Counted from the stretch's first letter, positions 46,967-56,893 are shown. The stretch: 64,000 nucleotides of DNA from Acidobacteriota bacterium (GCA_016191085.1 JACPPJ010000021.1:55040-119039); one strand, 5' to 3'. Notes: generated by a model from the letters alone, not told the origin. Translations and numbers: made by a program.

Positions 46967-49180
46967 TTAACCTGACCGTACCAGTCCGTAGCGTTTCTCC
47001 CACGCACTCTTCACGTAGCTAACGATTCGCGCTATCTCGCGTTCGTCACCGTGTTCCATAAACTCGCTGGCGATGCGACGAGCCCACTCCAGGATCTCCT
47101 GATCTCGCAGGAGATGTGCCACCTGCAACACGGGTATGCCGGCTTGCCGCGTGCCCAGAAACTCGCCTGGACCGCGTAACCGCAGATCCATCTCCGCGAT
47201 TTGGAATCCATCATTGGTACGCTCCAGAGCCGCCAGGCGTTCCTGCGCCGCTTCCGTTTGTTTTTGCGAAGTTATCAAGAAGCAATGCGACTGTTTTTTC
47301 CCGCGTCCCACGCGTCCGCGCAGTTGATGAAGCTGCGTCAAGCCGAATCGCTCCGCCTGCTCGATCACCATCACGGTTGCATTCGGAACGTCGACACCCA
47401 CTTCAACCACGGTGGTCCCAACCAGGATCTGGATTTCCCCGGAATGAAAAGCTTGCATGGTGCGGTCCTTTTCGTCGGCTGGCAGACGCCCGTGAATAAG
47501 CCCGAGACGCAGTTCAGGAAAGACATTCTGCGACAGATGCTCGTACATTTTCATCGCTGATTTTAGCTGCGCTGCCGCCGTACCGCCGCGTTTTTTTCTT
47601 CCGACTTCTGACTTCTGGCTTCTGGCTTCTTTCTCTAGACCGCTCCCTTCCGGTCGCGGCTCGGATTCCGGTGCGACTGGTTCATCAACCAGCGGATAGA
47701 TGATGAATGCCTGCGCGCCGGAGTTGACTTGCGAGCGTACGAATTCGTAAACCTTGGTTGCGGCTTCTTCCGGAACCTGGCGCGTCAGCACCGGCAAACG
47801 TCCATGGGGCACTTCAGTGATAACGGAGATATCCAGATCGCCATACATCGTCAGCGCCAGCGTGCGCGGGATGGGAGTCGCGGTCATCACGAGCGTGTCC
47901 GGGCGCGAGCCTTTTTGCATTAATCGCAGACGCTGCATTACCCCGAAGCGGTGCTGCTCATCTATGATGACGAGGCCAAGCCGTTTGAACTCGACGTCCT
48001 CCTCGACCAGCGCATGCGTTCCGACCGCTAGGTGAACCATGCCTTCTTTCAGCAACCGCTTCAAGCCGTCCTTCTCGCGAGCCGAAGCGCTGCCGCTCAG
48101 CAGGATCACGTTGCGCCCAGATTGCGCCAGCAAGCGGCGGAACGAAAGGAAGTGCTGGGTCGCGAGCACTTCGGTAGGCACCATCATCGCGACCTGACAC
48201 CCGTTCTCAATGGCGATCAGCGCCGCCTGGAGCGCGACAATAGTCTTGCCGCTGCCAACTTCGCCTTGCAGCAGGCGCTGCATGGGATGAGGCGCGCGCA
48301 TGTCGGCGGCGATCTCTGCCACAGCTTTCTTCTGCGCAGCGGTGGGATGAAACGGCAGCACTTTCTTGAGGCTTTCCCGCACGCGAGCGTCGGTTTGGAA
48401 CGCGATGCCGGGGACCTCGCGCGCCCGCTTGCGCCGCAATGCCAAACGCGCTTCGAGTAAAAAAAATTCTTCGAAGATGAGCCGCAGATGCGCGGGGCTG
48501 CGATATCGCAGCAGATCGCCGAGGCGTGTCCCCGGCGGCGGGAAGTGGATGTCGCGAATCGCTTGCCAGCGAGGGATTACCGGATATTTCGCAACCACCT
48601 CCGGCGGCAGCGGGTCCTCAATGCCTGCGAGCGATTCCAGAACGAAGTGAATCACGCGGCGGAAAAATCGGGATGTCAGCCGGCCGTTGCCCGCAGTTTC
48701 ATAGATGGGCACAATGCGGCCGATTTCGAGCAAATCTTCCGCGCTAGGTGCGCTGCCGGGAAGCGCAGGGAGAATTTCATATTGCGGCTGTACCATTTGC
48801 AAGCCGCCGTCGTACGAGTCCTCCTCGACCTTGCCGTAGAGGGCCAGAATCTGTCCCGGCTCGATGATGCGTTGGAGATACGCGGCGTTGAACCACTTGC
48901 ACCAAAGGCGCCGCCCGCCTCCTTCTACCGAGGCGCGAAAAATTTTGACTCGTCCCCGCCGCAGGTTCAGCATCCCGCAGCGGACCACGTGCGCGATAAC
49001 GGTGGCCATCTCGCCGGCGCGAACCTCATCTGGTCCGGTGACGCGCGTGCGGTCCTCATACCGGAAGGGAATATAGTAGAGCAGGTCCTCGGCAGTGAGG
49101 ATTCCTTTGTTCTCCAGAATCCGGGCGCGCTGTTCGCCGACGCCGCGAACGTATTGGACCGGGGTAGTCAGGTTAAGCAT
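46967..49180 (-). CDS. recG: ATP-dependent DNA helicase RecG with a repeat-derived insertion
   Basis: 737 residues, somewhat longer than the usual 690. Remodels stalled replication forks and Holliday junctions. N-terminal wedge domain with VQYVRGVGEQRARILENKGI; helicase motifs I GEVGSGKTIVALQ, II IIDEQHRFG, III VMTATPIPRTLALT, and VI QLRGRVGRG. Between YPLVDE and LKSAMKMYEHL lies an extra stretch of about 35 residues (about 497-533) including EPRPEGSGLEK and ARSQKSEVGRKK; these are translations of two short dispersed repeats (47599-47665). The insertion is in a loop of helicase domain 2. Frame is intact, so the protein is likely functional. Confidence 0.95.
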   Translation of the reverse strand: MLNLTTPVQYVRGVGEQRARILENKGILTAEDLLYYIPFRYEDRTRVTGPDEVRAGEMATVIAHVVRCGMLNLRRGRVKIFRASVEGGGRRLWCKWFNAAYLQRIIEPGQILALYGKVEEDSYDGGLQMVQPQYEILPALPGSAPSAEDLLEIGRIVPIYETAGNGRLTSRFFRRVIHFVLESLAGIEDPLPPEVVAKYPVIPRWQAIRDIHFPPPGTRLGDLLRYRSPAHLRLIFEEFFLLEARLALRRKRAREVPGIAFQTDARVRESLKKVLPFHPTAAQKKAVAEIAADMRAPHPMQRLLQGEVGSGKTIVALQAALIAIENGCQVAMMVPTEVLATQHFLSFRRLLAQSGRNVILLSGSASAREKDGLKRLLKEGMVHLAVGTHALVEEDVEFKRLGLVIIDEQHRFGVMQRLRLMQKGSRPDTLVMTATPIPRTLALTMYGDLDISVITEVPHGRLPVLTRQVPEEAATKVYEFVRSQVNSGAQAFIIYPLVDEPVAPESEPRPEGSGLEKEARSQKSEVGRKKRGGTAAAQLKSAMKMYEHLSQNVFPELRLGLIHGRLPADEKDRTMQAFHSGEIQILVGTTVVEVGVDVPNATVMVIEQAERFGLTQLHQLRGRVGRGKKQSHCFLITSQKQTEAAQERLAALERTNDGFQIAEMDLRLRGPGEFLGTRQAGIPVLQVAHLLRDQEILEWARRIASEFMEHGDEREIARIVSYVKSAWEKRYGLVRSG
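47599..47665. repeat. Dispersed reiterated repeats inside recG
   Basis: Contains cttctgacttctggcttctg repeated with small changes (47605-47632) followed by ccgctcccttccggtcgcgg (47641-47660). The first motif also forms the intergenic repeat at 59519-59645. Both are read in frame through recG on the minus strand. Confidence 0.8.
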
Positions 49181-49285
49181 GATGGTCGGAATAAGTCAAA
49201 ACCGCTGGTCAAGTCAAGTTTTAATCGATTCTTGCCCTACGGTCCAGAGGCTGAGTGGTCCTCGAATACCCAAAATTTTCCGCCG

Positions 49286-49294
49286 TGCTAAAAT
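49286..49294 (+). promoter_or_regulatory. Extended -10 promoter element before the PAS histidine kinase gene
   Basis: TGCTAAAAT fits an extended -10 (TGnTAnAAT), 75 bases before ATG 49370. It lies in the divergent gap with recG. No matching -35 is evident. Confidence 0.45.
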
Positions 49295-49369
49295 GTGTGA
49301 CTGGGATTGGGGCGGGTTTCCCACCAGTTTGTCGTGTCTATTGTTTCAGAAAGGCACTGATTCGGCTGC

Positions 49370-51541
49370 ATGCCAGCCAAACGCAAAATACCGCGACATC
49401 CGGCTCTGTCTAAGAATGAAGAACGGCCGGTTCCGTCGACCGGCTTGGCTGTTGTCGACCGCGAGCTACGGTTCCTCAAGACTGACCAGAGTTTTTTGGC
49501 CATGCACGGTCTGACGGCTAAACGTTATACCGGCAAAGCAGTTCGGGACGTGCTACCCGAATTAGCTAAGGAATTGCAGCCGGCGCTGACGCAAGTCATT
49601 CGTTCCGCGGAACCACTGCTGAACCTCGAAATTATTCACCCTGGCAAGCCCACAGGCGGCCCTGAGCGGGCTTGGCTCATATCTTTGTTACCGGGGCCGA
49701 ACCGTGGCACGGTCAGCATCGTCTTCCAGGACATAACCGAGCAGAAATCGCGGGAAGCAGCGCTCCTGGAATGCGAGAAGTGGCTGCATGCCATCCTCGA
49801 CAACAGCCCGGCCTTGATGTTTCTGAAAGACAGCGACGGGCGATATTTCCTCACCAGCAAGGAGTTTGAACGCCGCTACCGCCCCCCGGACCGGGCTGCC
49901 CGAGGCATGAAGGATGAAGAGTTGTTTCCTCCCGATCTAGCGGCTCTATTCCGTGCCAACGATCTGCATGTGTTCCGCACCGGAGTGCCCATCGTGTTCG
50001 AGGAATTCGTGCTACGCGAAGATGGGCCCCATACCAGCCTGGTTACCAAGTTTCCGGTACGAGATGCCGATGGCAACGTCTACGCCACGGGCGGCGTAGT
50101 TACCGATATTACGCAACTGAAGCAGGCCATGGAAACGGCGCGCAGCCAGTTGCAGTTGCTCGAACTGACGAACGAGGCCATCGTCATCATGTCGCTCGAC
50201 CTGACGATCGACTTCTGGAACCGCGGCGCGGAGCGTCTCTACGGCTGGGGGAAAGAGGTCATAGGCCAGAATATTCGCACGCTGCTGAAGCCGGAATTTC
50301 CGGGCGGCGCCGACGCTATCCTCCCGTCGTTATTTCGCAGAGGGCAATGGGAAGGCGAGGGTACGCACATTCGCAAAGACGGACGCCGCATCGCAGTTGC
50401 CGCCCGTTACTCGCTGGAGCGCGACGAAAATGGCACGCCTTCGGCCGTTCTGGCCATTTTTATGGACCTCACAGACCGCAAGCAGGCGGAAGAGAAACTG
50501 CGGCAGACCGAAGAGCAGTTCCGGCTGTTGGTGGATGGCATCAAGGAATACGCCATCTATATGATCGATCCCACCGGCATCATCGTGAGCTGGAATCCGG
50601 GCTCGGAACGCATGACGGGATACAGCGCTGCGGAGATCGTAAGCCAGCATTTCTCGGTGGTATACACCACGGATGACCGCAAGGGGAGGAAGCCGGAGAA
50701 TGCACTCGCTATTGCTGCTGCGCAAGGCTCTTGGCGTGGCGAGGGTTGGAGTTTACGCAAAGACGGCACGCGCTTCTGGGCGGACACGTTGCTTACCGCG
50801 TTACGCACTCCCGATGGCACTCTGCGGGGGTTTGTCATGCTGACGCGCGACGCCACTGACCGCAAGCAGGCCGAAGAGGAGCGCCAGCGGCTTTCCGAGC
50901 GCCTGCTCAAGCTGCAGGACAAGGAACGGCGGCAGTTGGCGCGCGAGCTTCACGACAGCACCGCGCAACATTTGACGGCTCTGGCGACGTATCTCGCTGT
51001 GATTCAAAAATCGGCGCTCGACCGTCGCGCCCGCAAAGCGCTGGCCGAGTGCCGCATGCTGGCCGAGGAGTGCCACCGCGAAATTCGGACGTTTTCCTAC
51101 CTGCTCCACCCGCCCATTCTGGATGAGATCGGCTTGCCCGACGCGGTGCGCTGGTATTGCGATGGCTTCACCAAGCGCAGCGGCATACGCGTAGATGTCA
51201 AGATTTCGCCACACGTCGGGCGCTTGGCGCCGGAGATCGAAGGAGCGGTTTTCAGGATCGTGCAGGAGAGTTTGGCCAATATCCACCGACATTCTGGAAG
51301 CCCGGAGGCTGAGATCCGCATCGACCGGAATGAATCCCATCTGGTCCTGGAGGTTCGTGATAAAGGACGTGGATTGTCGGAGGACGTAATTAGTGGTGGT
51401 AGAATAAGTCCCGTTCGCGTGGGCATCGGTATCGCCGGCATGCAGGAGCGCATCCGGCAGCTCGAAGGCAAATTTGATATCGAGTCAGGCGGAAACGGCA
51501 CCACGGTCAGAACCATCATTCCGATCTCGGAAGGAACCTAA
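49370..51541 (+). CDS. Soluble multi-PAS sensor histidine kinase (NarL-type partner)
   Basis: 723 residues, no membrane segments, so a cytoplasmic sensor. Four PAS domains in tandem (about 22-130, 135-255, 265-380, 385-505); several end in the PAC-like DITEQ or DLTDRKQAEE. The kinase core follows: HisKA_3 dimerisation domain with the phospho-acceptor His in RQLARELHDSTAQHL, then an ATPase domain with FRIVQESLANIHRHS (N box), VRDKGRG (G1) and GIGIAGMQERI (G2). This core pairs with NarL/LuxR regulators, and one follows directly: the stop and the next start overlap in TAATG. Ligand or cofactor of the PAS domains cannot be told. Confidence 0.92.
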   Translation: MPAKRKIPRHPALSKNEERPVPSTGLAVVDRELRFLKTDQSFLAMHGLTAKRYTGKAVRDVLPELAKELQPALTQVIRSAEPLLNLEIIHPGKPTGGPERAWLISLLPGPNRGTVSIVFQDITEQKSREAALLECEKWLHAILDNSPALMFLKDSDGRYFLTSKEFERRYRPPDRAARGMKDEELFPPDLAALFRANDLHVFRTGVPIVFEEFVLREDGPHTSLVTKFPVRDADGNVYATGGVVTDITQLKQAMETARSQLQLLELTNEAIVIMSLDLTIDFWNRGAERLYGWGKEVIGQNIRTLLKPEFPGGADAILPSLFRRGQWEGEGTHIRKDGRRIAVAARYSLERDENGTPSAVLAIFMDLTDRKQAEEKLRQTEEQFRLLVDGIKEYAIYMIDPTGIIVSWNPGSERMTGYSAAEIVSQHFSVVYTTDDRKGRKPENALAIAAAQGSWRGEGWSLRKDGTRFWADTLLTALRTPDGTLRGFVMLTRDATDRKQAEEERQRLSERLLKLQDKERRQLARELHDSTAQHLTALATYLAVIQKSALDRRARKALAECRMLAEECHREIRTFSYLLHPPILDEIGLPDAVRWYCDGFTKRSGIRVDVKISPHVGRLAPEIEGAVFRIVQESLANIHRHSGSPEAEIRIDRNESHLVLEVRDKGRGLSEDVISGGRISPVRVGIGIAGMQERIRQLEGKFDIESGGNGTTVRTIIPISEGT

Positions 51542-52200
51542 TGCCCGTTCGGATTCTATTAGCGGATGATCATGAAGTCGTTCGCAAGGGATTGCGCGCT
51601 CTGCTGCCGACCGAATCGGCGGATTGGAAAGTCTGCGGAGAAGCCATCAACGGCGACGATGCTGTTAAAAAAGCCAAACGCCTGAAGCCGGACCTGATTA
51701 TCATGGATATCACCATGCCTGAGATGGACGGGCTCGAGGCCACGCGCGAAATTTTAAAAGAGCTGCCCGATACCGAAGTGATCATCCTGACGGTTCACGA
51801 CTCACAACAGATGTTGTCGCGCGTGCTGGCGTCGGGCGCCAGGGGCTGCGTGCTCAAGTCCGACGTGGCGCGTGACCTTGTAAACGCGATCAAAACCGTC
51901 AGCCAGCACAAGCCGTTTCTTAGTTCCGGCGTCTCCGAGGTGGTGCTCAAAGACTACCACTTGCGAGGCACCGGCCAGCCAGCCGAAGATATCCGGCAAA
52001 AGTACCGCCTGACGCCGCGCGAACAGGACCTGCTGAGCGCCATCGCTCGCGGGAAGAGCACCAAGGAAGCCGCCGCGGCGCTCGGAATCAGCACCAAGAC
52101 GGCGGAAACTCATCGCATCAATTTGATGCGCAAACTTGATGTGCACTCCACCGGCGAACTGGTCAGCTACGCCTTCCGCAACAAGCTGGTGCCGACTTAG
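51541..52200 (+). CDS. NarL/LuxR-type response regulator
   Basis: 219 residues. Receiver domain 1-120: ILLADDHEVVRKGLRALL (acidic pair), the phospho-acceptor Asp in LIIMDITMPEMDGLEATR, ILTVHDS, and the Lys in CVLKSDV. C-terminal HTH about 153-215: LTPREQDLLSAIARGKSTKE then AAALGISTKTAETHRINLMRKL. It should be phosphorylated by the preceding PAS histidine kinase; overlap by one base couples their translation. Targets unknown. Confidence 0.95.
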   Translation: MPVRILLADDHEVVRKGLRALLPTESADWKVCGEAINGDDAVKKAKRLKPDLIIMDITMPEMDGLEATREILKELPDTEVIILTVHDSQQMLSRVLASGARGCVLKSDVARDLVNAIKTVSQHKPFLSSGVSEVVLKDYHLRGTGQPAEDIRQKYRLTPREQDLLSAIARGKSTKEAAAALGISTKTAETHRINLMRKLDVHSTGELVSYAFRNKLVPT

Positions 52201-52267
52201 ACCACTTTGACGTATTCTTCAGTTGACCCCTGCCGGGGAAATCAGTAGCATTAATTTAGTCAGATAT

Positions 52268-52342
52268 GGCGCTATCGTCTAGGGGTTAGGACGTGAGATT
52301 CTCAATCTCAAAACCCGGGTTCGATTCCCGGTAGCGCTACCA
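52268..52342 (+). tRNA. tRNA-Glu (anticodon CTC), CCA encoded
   Basis: A 75-base cloverleaf: acceptor GGCGCTA/TAGCGCT with a G-U first pair, D-arm region TCGTCTAGGGGTTAGGAC, anticodon stem TGAGA/TCTCA with loop TTCTCAA (anticodon CTC, reads GAG), T-arm CCCGGGTTCGATTCCCGG, and encoded ACCA end. It lies between the response-regulator gene and the convergent UPF0182 gene. No flanking att-type duplication was seen. Confidence 0.95.
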
Positions 52343-52409
52343 AATCTTCCACTTAGAGCATTTTCTGTTATTGCTGTATTCGCGGTTACTTGCAGTCATG
52401 GTGCGGTTG

Positions 52410-55136
52410 CTATTTCGCCGTCACTTCTTTTTCGACGGCATCGATTTCGTCTACTAATCTCCTGGCCTGCTCGCGCAGGCGGCGCAGACGTTCGGCGAGA
52501 TCGGGCATTCCCCGATCTGCAGCGGCGGCCGGAACCGGCGACGGGGCCTGCTGCACTACCCGCGTGCGCCTTGGCGCCGCATCGGTGAGCTCGGCGACGG
52601 CCTCCTCGAACGTATCGCGGTAGATCAAACGGTTCCCCATAGCGAGCACGATTTTCTTGAGTTGAGGCATGCGAGCTTCATTCGCCTGGATGTAAATGGA
52701 CTCGATATAGAGAAACGCGTTACTAAACGGAAGGGAGAGGAGGTTGCCCCTCAGGACGCGCGAGCCCTGTTGATTCCACAGGCTCAAGTCTTTTGAGATG
52801 TTTTCGTCCTGGTCAATACGCGATTCGATCTGCATGGGTCCGTAAACGAGCTGCTGCTTGGAGAGTTGGAAAAATACGAGTTCACCGAGCCGGTCGCCAT
52901 CGCAGCGCGCGGCCATCCATCCGATCAGGTTGTCCTTGCCGCGCGGGGCGAACGGCAGCATCAGCAGGAACTCGGGAGCAGTTTCGCCGGGAAGGGTTGC
53001 CACTACGTACATGGGGGTCATCGGTTGAGGCTGGCCGGTCTGCCCGGACAGACTGCGTGATACTTCCCAGACGTCTTCTTTGTTATAGAACACTTGCGGA
53101 TCGAGCATATGAAACGTGCGGTACGCCTCCGCTTGCGTTCTAAAGAGACCTTCAGGGTAGCGCGCGTGTCGGCGCAGGTCGGCAGGCATCTCAGACGATG
53201 CGTGGAACAACATCGGGAGCAGGCGCTGATACACGGTGATGATGGGATCGTCCGGATCGAAGATATAAATAGAAACGTTGCCGTTATAGGCGTCCACGGT
53301 GGCCTTCACCGCATTGCGGATGTAATTGGCGCCGCCGCGCAGCCCCGTGACGGGAAGAGTCGCCGAGTAAGGATGCGATTGAGACGTGGTGTAGCCATCC
53401 ACCATCCAAAACAATCGGCCCTCGTCCGTCACTACGATGTAAGGATCCGCGTCCCAGAGAATAAACCCAGCTAGGTGCTCCAACCTGCCCCGCACATTGC
53501 GGTGGATCATCATGCGGCTTTGGCCGGTGAAATATCGCGTGAAAAGGATGTTGGAATCTCCCAGCGCCAGCGCCGCGGCGCTCTGGAGCAGTAGAGAGTC
53601 GATGGGAAATCCGCCGTTGCCCTCGTACCTGGAATACTTGTTCTGATCTCCCGAGGGGTAATCGAACTCTTGCTGAACGGTGTTCACGAAGACGGGGTCG
53701 TGGGTGCTTTCGCCGAAGTAAATCTCGGGCCGGACCAGGGGGAAGTCTGGCAATTTGATTTCAGGAGGAGCGTTTTCAATCAGCAGTTCGGGCAAGCCGT
53801 CCGGAGTCGTCTTGTTGACCTCCGACATGACGATGCCGAACCCGTGGGTGTAGACGAGATGAGGGTTCACCCAGCTCTGGCGAGCGTCAGCAGGCAACTG
53901 CCGCACGTCAATCTCGCGCGGCGAAAGCAACACCTGCTTGATTCGGCCGTCGATGGTGTAGCGGTCCACGTCGGTGTCCGGGAAGGCGTAATACGGGCGA
54001 AGCGCTTGGATTTGAGTGATAGTATCGGTGTAAGCTCGCCAGTCCCACAAACGAATGTTCTCGAGCAGAGTCGCATGTTCGCCTGCGTCAATCGTCTCCT
54101 GAGTTGACATCGGGAAGATCCGGGTGGTGGCACGGCGGTTCAGGCCGAAGGCGGCTGAAGTGGCCTGCAGGTGGCGTTCGATATAGGGCTTCTCGATGGA
54201 GATTTCGTTGGGCCGTACATACGCTGCGCGGACGATGCCCGGTACAATGAGGGTCAACACATAACCGGCCACGACCAGGCCGACAGCTTTAACGTATCGC
54301 TTTGTCCAAAGCAGCGGAATACCACCCGCGATAACAACAAAAATGAGGAGCCACCGTAACGGCAACAGAAACTTCTCGTCTACGTAGTCGGCGCCGACCA
54401 TGAAGGCGTGGGAGTTCAGCAAGATTTGATAATTTCCCAGAAAGATCGACACGGCTAACAACAGCGCCAGGATGACGCCCATAACTCGCACGAAATTGGA
54501 CCGGGTCGCGCCGGTCAGCAGCAGCGTAGTGGCATCCAGTACAATGGGGGGGCCGGACTCGGGGTTCCAGGCGCCACGCAACTGATCGGCTAATTGCCAG
54601 CCTCTCGCCGCCGCCCAGAAAACCACGGCAGACAGCACCCACAGCGCGAACGCGAATCCGAGTAATTCCCAATAGAAAGGTAAAGAGAACAGGTAGAACG
54701 TGAGAGGACGAGCAAACACCGGGTCTGTCCAGGCATCCGCAGGCGCGGTGGTTCGCAGCGATCCGATGTATCGCATCGTGGCCCAGTAATCAATTTTCGC
54801 GTACGCGAACAGCACTGCTAGTAATGCGAGTGCGATGGTAACTATGAGGCCGTAGAGTCGAACCTCGCGTAAGCGGATGCCCGCGAATTGCAGACCGTGG
54901 TGATGCGCGGTCCATAACGCCACAACAGCCAGGGCAGCGCCGATAGCTCCAGGCACGAACCGGTACGCCAGCAAAGTCAGCCATGTGCCGACCTGCCCGA
55001 CTTCTTTCCACCAGTTGTATTCAATGAGGAACCCCGCGATTTTCGCCGAGCTTACCAGCAATGCCAGCAGAACGAAGACCACAATCAGTTTGGTGATTCG
55101 GCGAGATCGTGCAGTGCTCTCAGAGATCATTTTCAC
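52410..55136 (-). CDS. UPF0182-family large membrane protein
   Basis: About 908 residues. The N-terminal third holds roughly seven membrane helices (IVVFVLLALLVSSAKIAGFL, LIVTIALALLAVLFAYAKI and others), followed by a large extracytoplasmic domain with the family landmarks EKPYIERHLQATSAAFGL, IQALRPYYAFPDTDVDRY, YTHGFGIVMSEVN, PEIYFGES and QSRMMIHRNVRGRL. The C-terminus has a Pro/Ala stretch and a short coiled coil (ERLRRLREQARRLVDEIDAV). Family function is unknown. GTG 55136 is chosen because GGAGG lies 9 bases upstream; ATG 55130 is two codons later. Confidence 0.9.
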   Translation of the reverse strand: MKMISESTARSRRITKLIVVFVLLALLVSSAKIAGFLIEYNWWKEVGQVGTWLTLLAYRFVPGAIGAALAVVALWTAHHHGLQFAGIRLREVRLYGLIVTIALALLAVLFAYAKIDYWATMRYIGSLRTTAPADAWTDPVFARPLTFYLFSLPFYWELLGFAFALWVLSAVVFWAAARGWQLADQLRGAWNPESGPPIVLDATTLLLTGATRSNFVRVMGVILALLLAVSIFLGNYQILLNSHAFMVGADYVDEKFLLPLRWLLIFVVIAGGIPLLWTKRYVKAVGLVVAGYVLTLIVPGIVRAAYVRPNEISIEKPYIERHLQATSAAFGLNRRATTRIFPMSTQETIDAGEHATLLENIRLWDWRAYTDTITQIQALRPYYAFPDTDVDRYTIDGRIKQVLLSPREIDVRQLPADARQSWVNPHLVYTHGFGIVMSEVNKTTPDGLPELLIENAPPEIKLPDFPLVRPEIYFGESTHDPVFVNTVQQEFDYPSGDQNKYSRYEGNGGFPIDSLLLQSAAALALGDSNILFTRYFTGQSRMMIHRNVRGRLEHLAGFILWDADPYIVVTDEGRLFWMVDGYTTSQSHPYSATLPVTGLRGGANYIRNAVKATVDAYNGNVSIYIFDPDDPIITVYQRLLPMLFHASSEMPADLRRHARYPEGLFRTQAEAYRTFHMLDPQVFYNKEDVWEVSRSLSGQTGQPQPMTPMYVVATLPGETAPEFLLMLPFAPRGKDNLIGWMAARCDGDRLGELVFFQLSKQQLVYGPMQIESRIDQDENISKDLSLWNQQGSRVLRGNLLSLPFSNAFLYIESIYIQANEARMPQLKKIVLAMGNRLIYRDTFEEAVAELTDAAPRRTRVVQQAPSPVPAAAADRGMPDLAERLRRLREQARRLVDEIDAVEKEVTAK

Positions 55137-55255
55137 AGGTGTCTGCCTCCGGTTATACGCCAAGTGTACACCCGCATGATCGCTAGAGAATCAACCAAGT
55201 CATCATTGCAAACCGGATTTGCGACGAACCGGTTGTCCTTCGAAAGTCACAGTAC

Positions 55256-55873
55256 TTAATTACAGCACGCGTTCCCTCGCAGACCTTGAATACCCTCTTT
55301 AGCAATTACTGGGACCATGATCAGACCGGCTGCTGGATCAGCCCACCACCATCCCAAGGTTGCATTCAGAACTAATCCTGCCAACAGAATGGCAGAGAGA
55401 TAAGTGCAAAATTCGGTTTGCCTGGCGTCGGCGTTCATCGCCGCGCTGTCAAGCTGCGCCCCGACTCTCCGCTTCGCGCGTGAAAGCAGCGGCATCACAA
55501 TGAGCGACACGACAGCCAGGACGATTCCTGCCAGACTCTGTTCCGGAGCTCTTCTCGCCAGAAGGTCGCTTCCCGCCTCATACGTCACATAAAGCGCCAA
55601 TGCAATGAAGCAAGAGCCCACGATGCGGAGCGCCACTCGCTCATTCCGTTCCCGCTCGTGCTCTTGCGCGTCAGATGACATTCGCCACAGGAGCGCGGCG
55701 CCTGAAGTCACTTCGATAAAACTGTCTACGCCGAACCCGACGAGAGAGATGCTGCCGGCGAGTACACCCGCTACAACTCCGACGACGCCCTCCACAGCAT
55801 TCCAGGCAATGGTGAAGTACTCGAGATGCTTTCCGCGTCGTACAAACGGCCGGCGATCTATGACTGAGTCCAC
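55256..55873 (-). CDS. CDF-like cation transporter (short form, TMEM163-like)
   Basis: 205 residues, about six membrane segments, resembling the transmembrane half of cation diffusion facilitators but without the C-terminal cytoplasmic domain. Candidate metal ligands are D and E in GFGVDSFIEVTSG and D/E in MNADARQTEFCTYLS, in place of the HxxxD pairs of classical zinc exporters. Ends in a Cys pair (NACCN). Probably exports Zn2+ or another divalent ion; specificity unknown. Transcribed away from the next gene. Confidence 0.8.
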   Translation of the reverse strand: MDSVIDRRPFVRRGKHLEYFTIAWNAVEGVVGVVAGVLAGSISLVGFGVDSFIEVTSGAALLWRMSSDAQEHERERNERVALRIVGSCFIALALYVTYEAGSDLLARRAPEQSLAGIVLAVVSLIVMPLLSRAKRRVGAQLDSAAMNADARQTEFCTYLSAILLAGLVLNATLGWWWADPAAGLIMVPVIAKEGIQGLRGNACCN

Positions 55874-56296
55874 GAGGCCAGTTTATCAGGGAAGTTCCGT
55901 CACCGTGTTACAGTCCGAAACGTGACAGATAGACGTTGCGCGCGTATTGTGTGGCCGGGAATCTCATGCGTCCATTCAGTGCGAGCGGGGCCTGTGATCG
56001 CTACCACTCTGCGGGGTTCGAGTAACTGGTCTACTCTTATGCGAGGCCGAGCGAGTTCCCGGAACCGCATGATGCATGCCGAGAACAGCGATATCGAAAC
56101 CACCTCGGGACCAAACGTGGACACGTCAACATCCTCAAGAGGCAATCCACTCGATTGTACACAGACGCGGTGCTCTGAGCGGCGTGGCGGGAGCGATTGC
56201 GACCAAAGTAGAGATACGCCGCATCTCAACCTGTGTAGGTGCGGAAGTGAGTTCCGCCTCCGGCCCGACAAGTCAACACGCTCAGGAGGTTAGATC
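55874..56296. other. Intergenic region between divergent genes
   Basis: About 420 bases. Open frames on both strands (for example 55900-56271 minus) overlap and have no ribosome binding sites or family features. The end holds CAGGAGG (56282-56288), the ribosome binding site of the outer-membrane protein gene. No promoter could be assigned with confidence. Confidence 0.4.
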
Positions 56297-56893
56297 ATGA
56301 ACAAGCGCTCTGCATTTGCGGCGCGTCCCCTTGCAGCCCTGCTCTTGGCTGCCGCGCTGCTGTCGTTTTCGCCGAAAGGTTTCGCCCAAGGATTGGAGAT
56401 TGGGGCAGCCTGGTCGCATGTGACGGGAAATTTTGGGCTTGATGGCTTCGATGCGAACCTCGGGTATTGGTTCAGCCCGCGTGCGGCGCTCATCTTCAAT
56501 TACGGTGACGTTTACGACAATTCACCCATAAACGCATTTGAGCTCAGCAGTTTGGGTGCTCTCAGAGTGAAGACGCGGATGCAGAATTTCTTGATCGGTC
56601 CGCGAATCGCTTTTCCCGGCGCAGTGAGAAATAACAATCGTATCACTCCGTTTGCCGAGGCTCTGTTTGGTGGCAGCCACTTGCGGAGCGAATTCTCACA
56701 GGCAATTGCCGGCGCTGTCAACTCCACTGACAACGCTTTCACCTGGGCCCTCGGCGGTGGTGCCGATTATGATTTCGGCAACGGTTGGGGGGTGCGCATT
56801 AATCTTGATCTGCTGCGGACGCACTTCGCAGATACCGGCCAGAGCCGGCTGCGGCTGGCGCTTGGCGGCATGTACAAGTTTGGTGGCGAGTAG
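56297..56893 (+). CDS. Small outer-membrane beta-barrel protein (OmpA/OMP_b-brl type)
   Basis: 198 residues. Signal peptide (RPLAALLLAAALLSFSPKG, cleavage after FAQ). The mature protein reads as alternating strands with aromatic ends: LEIGAAWSHVTGNFGLDGF, ANLGYWFSPRAALIFNYGD, FLIGPRIAF, TPFAEALFGGSHLRSEF, FTWALGGGADYDF, WGVRINLDLLRTHF, and ends RLRLALGGMYKFGGE. This fits an eight-stranded barrel. AGGAGG 8-13 bases before ATG 56297. Stand-alone gene. Confidence 0.82.
   Translation: MNKRSAFAARPLAALLLAAALLSFSPKGFAQGLEIGAAWSHVTGNFGLDGFDANLGYWFSPRAALIFNYGDVYDNSPINAFELSSLGALRVKTRMQNFLIGPRIAFPGAVRNNNRITPFAEALFGGSHLRSEFSQAIAGAVNSTDNAFTWALGGGADYDFGNGWGVRINLDLLRTHFADTGQSRLRLALGGMYKFGGE

Noticed and set aside
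52268..52342. tRNA-Glu as an integration site
   Set aside because: No integrase, no duplicated tRNA 3' end, and ordinary genes on both sides.
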